From Patiria pectinifera (Eukaryota > Echinodermata > Asteroidea > Valvatida > Asterinidae): 64,000 nucleotides of DNA. Below the pieces are notes generated by a model. That model was not told the origin of the DNA. It worked only from the letters and a program-made list of their open reading frames with translations, and ran no database searches. The translations under genes were made by a program, and so were the position numbers. The stretch lies in the NCBI GenBank assembly GCA_029964075.1, contig CM057140.1, positions 8,884,643 through 8,948,642 on the forward strand, read 5' to 3'. This document shows positions 56,201-64,000 of this stretch, one piece after another (position 1 is the first letter of the stretch; every line of letters begins with the position of its first letter).

Positions 56201-56470
56201 TCACTGTGAAATGATACAGAAGGGTTTATTCCTTACCATCCTTGTTCATGTCGACCTCAATACACTTCTTGAGTCGACACGCCCGACACTGGTTGCGATG
56301 AGTCTTGTCGATCGGGCAGGGTCCGCCGCTGCGGTTTTTGCAGGCGTATGTGCGGTTCCTCCGGATGCTTCGCTTGAAGAACCCACTGCAGCCGTCGCAG
56401 GCGTAGACGCCGTAATGCTTGCCCGAGCTACGGTCACCGCAGACCTTGCAAGGGATGTCTAAGATGCGAC
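50243..56470 (-). CDS. NR2E1: Orphan nuclear receptor NR2E1 (TLX/tailless), N-terminal exon missing
   Basis: NR2E1 is a nuclear receptor, usually a repressor, of forebrain and eye progenitors; it binds AAGTCA-type half-sites. Minus-strand exons: 56470-56237, 53646-53408, 53119-52982, 52103-52007, 51677-51528, 50490-50243 (TAG stop). GT/AG borders and phases give about 368 residues (human full length 385). The first exon here starts one base into a codon just before [20 protein letters not shown], so a short upstream exon with the ATG is needed. The DNA-binding domain has the TLX-type P-box CDGCSG and two C4 fingers, ending in [14 protein letters not shown], then [17 protein letters not shown]. 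The ligand-binding domain has [55 protein letters not shown] and [13 protein letters not shown], and ends [15 protein letters not shown]. The gene is convergent with AFG1L. PNR (NR2E3) is excluded by the P-box and C-terminus. Confidence 0.94.
50861..50884 (+). repeat. Poly-A tract
   Basis: An uninterrupted run of about 24 A within the last NR2E1 intron, followed by AGAAGG. It could be the tail of an old retro-insertion, but no body was identified before it. Confidence 0.7.
53753..54823. mobile_element. Palindromic element, family CAGGGTGAGTAAAA, copy 2 (interrupted)
   Basis: GTACAGGGAGAGTAAAAAAA at the left, TACTCACCCTGTAC at the right. Blocks shared with 20936-21502 include GGATATGAAAGGCCAATTAA, AAGCTTTCTTTTA, TTTGGGTTTTC and GTGATCCGTG. 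The left arm is split by the 53874-54244 insertion. It lies in NR2E1's first known intron. Confidence 0.72.
53874..54244. mobile_element. Harbinger-like element with TTA duplication
   Basis: GGCCAAAAAATAATAATCGG and TCTCTGGTCAG at the left; CTGACCAGAGACCGG and TATTTTTTTTTTGGCC at the right. TTA is present on both sides (53871-53873 and 54245-54247), and one TTA is present at the intact site in copy 1 (about 21106). A 3-bp TWA duplication is typical of PIF/Harbinger. Confidence 0.72.
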
Positions 56471-56770
56471 CTGAGGAATCGGTAAGGAGAAAGAGATGGT
56501 GGATTGTGAGTGACGGGACGTCTTGGGTTTACAGATAACACTGTTTTGAACTTTACTGTCATTAAATAGCTTCTCATCCTCAAGGAGTGAGCAGATTACC
56601 GTATAGAGTGGAAACAAAGAACGGTGAATTTATGTCTGAGAATGTCCGGTATTCCTCGCGAATTCTCTCAACTTTCCCACAGAATTACAAAACAAAATTG
56701 GAAGTTTTTTTGTCCCCTGAATCTCGAGCGAACTCCAGTCAAGTGGTCCTTGGCTCGCACCTCGCACGGC

Positions 56771-57052
56771 CATGGGCGTCGCCAGAATTTTTTCTAGAGG
56801 GGGGCAAAAAAAATTTTGCCAAAAAATGCTTGTATTTCTCAACACATTCTCGACTTATCAGTTTTAGAGGGGGGCAGGGACATTTTGCCCCCCCCCCCCC
56901 CACTCATTAAATTTACACCACTTTGTCTTCGCGCCTCTTTTTCTTTCTTTTTTTCCTTCTTTTTTTCTTCCTTTTTTTTTTTTTTTTTTTTTTTTGCTTT
57001 TCCAGGGGGGGGCAAGTGCCCCCCCTTGCCCCCCCCCCTCGCGACGCCCATG
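56771..57052 (+). mobile_element. CATGGGCGTCGC hAT-like element, full copy
   Basis: 282 bp bounded by CATGGGCGTCGC and GCGACGCCCATG, with a perfect 8-bp duplication CGCACGGC (56763-56770 and 57053-57060). The inside is poly-C and T-rich. It is non-coding. Confidence 0.85.
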
Positions 57053-59619
57053 CGCACGGCAATTCACCAAATCCACTTATTAAATCGGTATGATTATTAT
57101 TTCATAGTACGTCCCAGGGGGCGGACTTTGACAAAAGGGGGAAAAAGGTACTCATAAATGTACATTGTGGACACAGGGACATGAAAGTCGGCCAACATAG
57201 TAGCGGCATTGTTGATGTAAATGGACCAAGAATGTTCAGCGGGTTTTCTTTAAAAATGCTGGTTGCTATTTTTAATCATTGTTAAGTTGAAATAGTTCTC
57301 CTTTTCCAATCCTTTTATTGCCAGTCATTCAAACTCTCGAATTCTAAATAGTGGGCCAAGATTTACACAGAATTTGGCACTATAGGCCTATAAACCAACA
57401 TAGAATTAATACACCAAATTGTGAAGACAAGTTTTCGGATCGGAATGTTCACGCGCATTTTTGTTCCTCAACCGTGACAGTTGGGACCGATTTGGCAACA
57501 AATTCGATTTGTGTGAGATCTATAATAGTCAACTTTTTCGGTCACCTGACCAGGAAACAATGGCCTTATTATCTTGCCTTCCCTGAACTATTATCGCGGA
57601 ATCGAACAAATCCGTCTACAAAAAAGAAAATCAACTGCTGTATTTTTGGTTGCGGGACTCAGAAGTCATCAGCCACACAACACCCGGTGTTTATCATTAA
57701 TTGGACCCGTCATCAACCCTCTCTGCACCCAAGGACCCTCTGCTCGCGGCCCGCCCAAACCACTCGAGTGCCCTTGTTCGGAGATGAGAGTCCGATACGG
57801 TCACCTTCCGGACCAAGTCTTGATGTGAAACCTGGGCCGAGGCTGATACTTTAAGACCGGCCTCAAACCATCGCTATTCGCGGTACAGATGTCGTAAGTT
57901 TAAGACGACGCGACTAGTTCTTCTTTTTGAAGACGACTGAACGGCATTTTGTGTGTTCAGAATGGGCCCAATTTCGTCATAGATTCTAAGCAGTAAAGCA
58001 ACATCAAACATTGTAATTTATTGAGTCCATATTTTGGTCACAAATAGTCAAAGTTTAATCGTGTTAATTAAACCGACTTGTCTGAATTTTCCGAAGATTT
58101 AATCAAAAAGCAACTCAATGAAAGTGTACAAGAGACAATACTGAATGCAGGTGGTACCAAGCGCGCGCAGCTTGGACGCGCTCTTAAAGCTCTCTCAACC
58201 AATGGGGTGTTAGCAACCCACCAATGTGCACCTGTTTGAAGAACGCGCGCGTGCAACAAGCCAACATCTCCGCGAAAGTGGTACCGCCTCTGTGGGCCTT
58301 ATTCACGAGTCACCCATGTTGAATTGAAAGTGAGATAAAATCTTCATTTTTGGAACTCAGAGGAAAGAAAGCAAGAACATTACTAAATAATTCAAGTCTG
58401 CTTAAATGAATAACTTAAATTTGTAATTAAACATTCCCTTATGTTTTAAGCCAGATTTAAAAAAAAAAATGAAAGTAAAATAAGGCTCCATAAATAGTCT
58501 GGCGCCATTCCATTCAACAGTTAAAAATTTGTGAAATACATTCAGGGAACTCGACAAAAAATGGCTACCTCGTGAATAAGGTCCCTAGGGGTGACGGTCC
58601 ATCAAATCGGCAACGTTGGTAAGCAGTCGCAGATAATTGCCAACAGTTCCCAACTGTCTGTGTTACTGTCTCCCTCAGTCCAGGAGCAATCACAAAATCC
58701 AACGTGTCCGCATGCTCTCGCCATTTTACGACAGTATTACGATTGTGCGAGTCCTAGGCTTAAACACTATCGCACGGCCTTCAGGTGAAGTATGTAACAC
58801 TCCAAACTCCTTGGAATAAAATAGTCCCGAAAACACAGCCAAATTGACAGACCCACTCGAACGGTTTCTCAGCCGGGTTGGAGAGGCCCTCCGGACCCGG
58901 CATTGTCCGTTCTTTGACGGGGAAGATGTTCCTCTCAATCGCTGTCAAAGTGTCTTAGCAAAATGATCATCCCCGGTCTTAAAGATTTACTGCGGCTAAT
59001 TGGCCGAGTGGACTGCTGAGGGGGAGGGGGAAGCAGAAATGGCTATTAGGGAGGCAAAACTAATTGTTGATGCTTTTTTGGTCGTACTGGGATTTTGAGG
59101 TTTCTAATGATGTTATTAGAACACCTGGATTCGTTCTATCAGTCAGTATAATTAATTATTGTGATGCGTGGTCTCTCAGTTCTGAAACGAGTGAATTTCA
59201 ACCGATATTCGTTAATCACCTCGGATCGTGCACATGACTTGTCATATTGGCGTTCGATATATCGGATTTTATTTATCAATATTATAAGAACCAGACATAC
59301 GCCTATTGGTCTGTATGTATTTGACGGATACTGACAATTGAAACAGCTAAAACTGTCATCAAATACATGGTCTTTAATTTAGTATTATTTTGATAAGATT
59401 CTTTTTAATGCGCACCTTGAAGGCAGTAATTTCATCATATTTAACCATTTACAGCTCTTGGTTTAAAATGGTTTGATTATAGAGAACTGTCTATATACAG
59501 AGCTCGGCAAAGATCTGAAAATGATTATAATTTAGTGTACATATTTTGAATACTCAATGAGATAACTATGTGATGAATGATAAGAAAATTAAGTGTTTTA
59601 TTTGCGTTGACGTTTACTC

Positions 59620-59935
59620 TATTTATTGCTGTGGTCCAATGGTTACGGTGTTCGACTCGTGTGCCGTGGTACATGGGTTCGAATCCTGACGGGGAACATG
59701 GTGCTTGTGCTCTTGAGCAAGGCACTTTACCATTATTGCTTCGTCCTTCGGATGGGACGTAAAGCCGTAGGTCCCGTGTGTTGTGTAATGCACGTAAAAC
59801 AATCCAGTAACACTTATCGCTAAGAGAAGGGGTTTGCCCCGGTGTTTTTGGCAGTGGCTGCAATATGCACTGCAGCACCTTGTAAACCTTTATGAAGGTG
59901 CTACATAATGGGTCTCATATTTCTCATAAACTGTA
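59620..59935 (+). repeat. tRNA-derived SINE, full-length-like
   Basis: Head CTGTGGTCCAATGGTTACGG with B-box GGGTTCGAATCC. Body GCTCTTGAGCAAGGCACTTT, GGATGGGACGTAAAGCCGTA, AATGCACGTAAAACAATCC, CACTTATCGCTAAGAGAAGG. The tail includes GTGCTACATAATGGGTCTC. It shares its body with 890-1058 but not its head. Confidence 0.75.
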
Positions 59936-60543
59936 TTTACCTTTCTTTTGGGATTAATGAAAATATTGAAAGAATCGTCGCACATCGATTGACAGAAACC
60001 TTGTTGGTCCTGTGGGAGGTTTTTTTTCAGTTGACTTTCGACAAGGAAAGTCATCACTGTCAAAAAAGTGACGAGGAAATACATTTTTCAAAGACATTTA
60101 AATTAGCCTATAAACGCAAAGACATTTTAAAACATGTTTCAACGGAAAACATGTGACGGTCTTTGAAAAAAAATATTCCTCTGGACGAGACCACGGAACA
60201 CAAAAATGAAACGTTTAAAAGGACAAACTTTCTCTCTTCAAAACATGAATCACCGCGTGTGAATCTTCTCCTATGTTTAACCATGTTTCCCGTTATAGCC
60301 TACACACAGAAACCGCAAGCTAATAATAAAGGAACGACACACTACTTTGACTTGTCTAAGTTTACCCTTGAAACTTCAGCTTATGCCATAATTAGCTTTC
60401 TAAGTTTTGCAGCGAGTTAAACACTTTACAAGAGAGACGAACCAGATCCCGAAGAATGGAAAGGATTAGCGGTCTTACCATAAACCTAACGGATGATGAC
60501 CAGAACGACGTGTTAAGGGTCTGAGGTAAGAAAGGCGATTTAC

Positions 60544-60763
60544 CGCTCAAAATGCTTTCACTGGCCAACCCAGCGCACTTAACGAGGAACTCCCCCACAA
60601 AAGCCGTGCGCGGTGGGCCGGGTCGCGCCCGCTGCGACTGGCCAGGGATTTGAGCGCCTTTTGCCCCGGCTAGCCAAGTCTGAAATCCCGGCTCATCTTT
60701 TGTTCCTCGCAGTGGACACTCGAGGGACTTTTCTCCCCCGGAGTTCAGTGTACGTCCCGGCAT
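60544..60763 (-). CDS. Candidate first coding exon of NR2E1 (weak)
   Basis: This is an open minus-strand stretch from an ATG at 60763 to a possible donor (AGCG|GTAAAT) at 60544. It ends in phase 1, exactly the phase required by the first secure NR2E1 exon at 56470, and would read ...SESILSG then RILDIPC. The stretch is more GC-rich than its surroundings, as a promoter-proximal exon could be. Against it, the N-terminus of human NR2E1 before RILDIPC is only about nine residues, while this would add 73, and none of it is recognised. A shorter alternative is an ATG at about 59233 (M-C-T-I-R) with a poor donor, GTGATT, at 59218. The true exon may also lie beyond 64000. Confidence 0.2.
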
Positions 60764-61878
60764 CCCAGTCAGAGATTTTCTGCCTTTCTTTTTTTCTAAC
60801 CCCTTATTATATGTCAGGCGTTGACTTCGTCTTAGTGTTATTAATGACGGGTTTAGTGTCTGAGTCGAAAGCCGATTTCGGCCAGGAATTCCTCTTTTCT
60901 TCGGTGACTTGTCGCTTCTTAATAGTCTTCGTGTTGTGGGGATAAAAGTCTACCGTCTATTCTCTGAGGAACACACAACTCTTTAACTTTCAGAAAGCAT
61001 CTGCCTTGAAAGTTTAGAGGCACCTTGTAGTGTTTCTCGCACCACTTGTAAAGAAATGAACCGATTCTCCCTCTGTAAATTACTCTTGCGTTCACAATTT
61101 TCAACCATTCGAAAATACCTGTCTAAATACACCAAAGTACTTTGTAGTCTATTGCACTGCAGCTTTATCTAATCACGTACTTCTGTTTTTTACAGCGAAA
61201 ACATCATAATCTTAAGATGCACATGTAGATTTTGGCGCTTTTTTGGTAAACTTGCTTCCTTTTCTTAAAGTGGATCTTTTAAGCGCCCATTGAGTTACAC
61301 AATTGAAAATGTTTTCAAGGTAAACAATCCGTCAATGATATTTCATACTTAATGTGGTCTTCAAAAAGGTCGCCTTGAAAGTTGGCCAGATTGGCCTTTT
61401 TGGAGTGTTAACTGCTCATTCAGGGCGTTTTGCCCATTGGAAAGGCTGGAAAAGAGACTGACAAAGCTGAGAGCACTTCTAAACAATTGAGTCGGACAAT
61501 GAGGGAATGACTGACAGATTGGCTTCTGAGTCTTGAAAGTGGTCTCCTTTCGAGTGGTCTATTCTGCCAATTACGTGAATTCCCCCTCCCAGAAGCACAG
61601 GTGTTTCCATTTGAGTTAATTTTCGAAGCCAGAGCACACGTGCAAATAAAGAAAATAAGGTATGCGATCTCTAGAAAACTTGCAATATTGTGAAGGACCG
61701 TCTTCAAACTTGAAAGAAACACTCCTGGATGTCGAAAACACTTTCTGGTTGCCAAACTTTGTAGTCACTCGTGAAGGTGCCGAAGTTTGAAAAAAAATCA
61801 GATTTAGGCGTAAGTACACTTTGCAAACATGGAATGGGTTTTACGAAACCATGGAGTTCATGCTCTGTTACAATTGAT

Positions 61879-62172
61879 GTAATAACCTACGGATAATGTA
61901 TCACCAACCGATAATGTAACAATAATTGACCGATACTGTATCATATCACTAGCCGATAATGTAACAAAAATGGACTGATAGTGTAGTAAACGTTACTATA
62001 CAATCAGTTATTTTTTGTTACATTATCGGTTTAGGCCTGATAATGTAACAACTATTGACTGATAGTGAAGTACATTCTTCTACACTATCGGTAATTTTTT
62101 GTTACATTATCGGTTAGTGATACAGTATCGGTCAATTGCTGTTACATTATCGGTTGGTGAAACGTTAACCTT
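61879..62172. repeat. Inverted array of CCGATAATGTAACA motifs
   Basis: ACCGATAATGTAACA, GACCGATACTGTATCA and CTGATAGTGTAGT variants repeat about every 30 bp. They run forward from 61879 to 61995 and inverted from 62010 to 62165 (TGTTACATTATCGGTTAG). The whole is an imperfect palindrome with an unusual internal period. Confidence 0.65.
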
Positions 62173-62829
62173 GGTTATTACTGTATCAGTTGTAAAAACA
62201 TACTCCTGTCCGTTTGAAATTAGCAAAGAACCGTTTTGCCGGACGAATGAACACCGTCCAGAAATACTCGGCCCTGCAGCGACTTTTCGCAGGTGTCGCA
62301 TCCCATTAACGCGTTGATCACTTAAGTCACAACATTGCTGGCGTGTAAAGCCCTTACCCGATCAGCCTCTGCCCGCTAATTCCCTGACTAATGACTGACA
62401 CGTCGCCCTTTGTCGGGATTGTCGACGGCTGGAATTAACTAAAGCATCCGTGAATTAACTCCTTTTGGGTAAAGAGATTTGGTTTTTCTGGGGGACGGAT
62501 GATAATGCGATGGGCTAGCCTCCCCTCCGGCAGTGAATCTCTTTGGTGTCACGGAGGTTTTTTGTGTGTGTCAGTTTGGGTTGGAGGAGGAGTAGTGATA
62601 TTATGTCGTAGTATTGGGTAACATAGCTTTGTAATAAGATGGTGTTTGATTTGGTGTAATGAATATAGGGTGTACGTACCTTATTCACGTAGTTCTGGTC
62701 AGATCGTTTGAATAAAATTTAGCAAGTAAATCAATATTTGAAACCTTAACATAGATGTCTGTAACGATATACCGATGAATATTTAAACAATGTGCTCGGT
62801 GTTTCTAACATGCAATATGAATATTTCAC

Positions 62830-62890
62830 TGGCTGGGGCGGGAATGGGATTCGAACCCACGACCTTCTGCTTAATAGCGCGCCCTAGAAA
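62830..62890 (-). repeat. tRNA-like fragment
   Basis: The minus strand reads CGCGCTATTAAGCAGAAGG then TCGTGGGTTCGAATCCCATT, i.e. an anticodon-arm-like piece and an intact T-arm/B-box. The D-arm is missing, so this is a pseudogene or SINE scrap. Confidence 0.5.
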
Positions 62891-64000
62891 GGTTAGGAAA
62901 ATTCTTGCTAATGTATACATCTGCTATAACGATTCACTATTAAAGTTGTCTGAACTAGGAAAAAGGACGTACGCTCATGTCAAACATTCGAAAGGTTCTA
63001 GTTTATCACAGATACAAATATTTTACTTCTAAATATTTCTGGCAGTCGGTAACAGGTAAACTAGTATTACTTTCTCTTATCATGATTGGCCGAATTTATC
63101 AATAATTTTAGAATGGATAACTTTTTTGTTTGTTAGGATATTATTTTCGATCTGAATTATATAATTTTGACTTTACCAGCAGAAATGTTTTCGCGAAATG
63201 ATTATCGCAAAACCTGAGTGTAATTTGTACTGAGTCTGCGAAGTGTTTCTTAATACGAGTTTAGTTTTTGAGCTCCTCTTGCAGCTTTTTAAAAGATGTT
63301 TCATCTTCCTTTTCTTAAAAAGCAATAGATAATAGGACGGGAACTTTTAATCTGAACTACACAAGTGGTTGCATCTGAAGCTTGCAGGTGTCTTTGCTTA
63401 TAAGTGCATGGAGATAGCATTATAGCTCTGAAAGTGTTTAAGTTGGATAATTGTTCGTAGGGACCTACTCCTAAAAATGTATTTTTTTACAAAAGTCAAG
63501 CCTTCATATTTTTGTCTTTGAAATTGATGCATGTTATGCTATGATTGGATTCCGACAGTAATTGATTACCTGGGGAATTGTGTTCTTATTTCAGATAGCT
63601 ACATTTACATGTATTTTGATGATTTTCGTCTCGAAATCATACTGATTCAATAAAAACCATCATCATGATTCGGTTTTAAAAATCCGATATAAAATGGGCA
63701 AATCACCAATAGACGGTTAAAGGGTTCGCTAGAAAATATCATTAACAGCACAGGAACTAATTCAGACTTAATTGCTCCAGTCTTCAATGCAAGAAGTACT
63801 CATAAAATCACCGCCAAAAAGAAAGTGTTCAAGCAAATTGTTGGGTCTGTGGTGGCGCAGATGGCTGGTGAGCTACTGGTCTTACGCGCAGCGTGCGGTG
63901 GCTACCGGTCTTACGCACAGCTTCTGGTGTTACGCGCTTCGGGGCAACAGGCAAACGAGTACCTAAATAGTTTCTGCATTGATTGTGTTGCTTCAGTTTC

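Larger units (their letters stand above)
56471..64000. other. NR2E1 5' region, no secure exon
   Basis: About 7.5 kb upstream of the first secure NR2E1 exon. Contents are a hAT-like element (56771-57052), a SINE (59620-59935), a GC-richer zone with a candidate exon (60544-60763), an iterated inverted repeat (61879-62172) and a tRNA-like scrap (62830-62890). The rest is AT-rich unique-looking sequence. The NR2E1 promoter and first exon are expected here or further right. Confidence 0.45.

Noticed and set aside
57351-57854. 167-codon plus-strand ORF upstream of NR2E1
   Set aside because: No recognisable motif. Cys-rich CCIFGCG alone is not a domain. It was considered as a new gene but lacks any family resemblance or neighbouring exons.

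Overview
This is a eukaryotic, intron-rich nuclear window. Every protein gene is split by introns with GT/AG borders, and there are no bacterial operons, phage genes or CRISPR arrays. The five genes recognised are all conserved animal genes. The NR2E1 protein is closer to the vertebrate form than to fly tailless. Together with the gene neighbourhood and the dense palindromic DNA repeats, this suggests an invertebrate deuterostome such as an echinoderm, hemichordate or cephalochordate. That placement is an inference, and the species cannot be named from the sequence.

Layout. (1) 493-1862 (+): the last two coding exons of UFL1, the UFM1 E3 ligase. (2) 4942-14634 (+): an eight-exon cyclophilin-like gene, PPIL6, apparently complete. 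(3) 24050-33332 (-): four-exon SNX3, complete. (4) 35746-47299 (+): eleven-exon AFG1L (LACE1), complete, including an exon encoding a mitochondrial presequence. (5) 50243-56470 (-): six exons of the orphan nuclear receptor NR2E1 (TLX/tailless), complete except for the N-terminal exon. SNX3 and AFG1L are head to head, about 2.4 kb apart. AFG1L and NR2E1 are tail to tail. The genes do not form a pathway (ufmylation, a cilium-associated cyclophilin-like protein, endosomal sorting, mitochondrial quality control, neural transcription). They are neighbours by descent: their human counterparts lie on 6q16-q21, where NR2E1, SNX3 and AFG1L are adjacent.

The rest is introns and spacers packed with repeats. 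At least four families of palindromic (foldback/MITE-like) DNA elements can be delimited to the base by terminal inverted repeats and 8-9 bp target-site duplications. Several are nested in one another. There are also tRNA-derived SINEs, hAT-like and Harbinger-like elements, an approximately 0.9-kb minisatellite in an AFG1L intron, and an unusual family of roughly 400-bp repeats built from an iterated motif with telomere-like CCCTAAC ends. No autonomous transposase or reverse transcriptase ORF was recognised. 8-9 bp duplications fit hAT- or MULE-type transposition, but the families were assigned by eye only.
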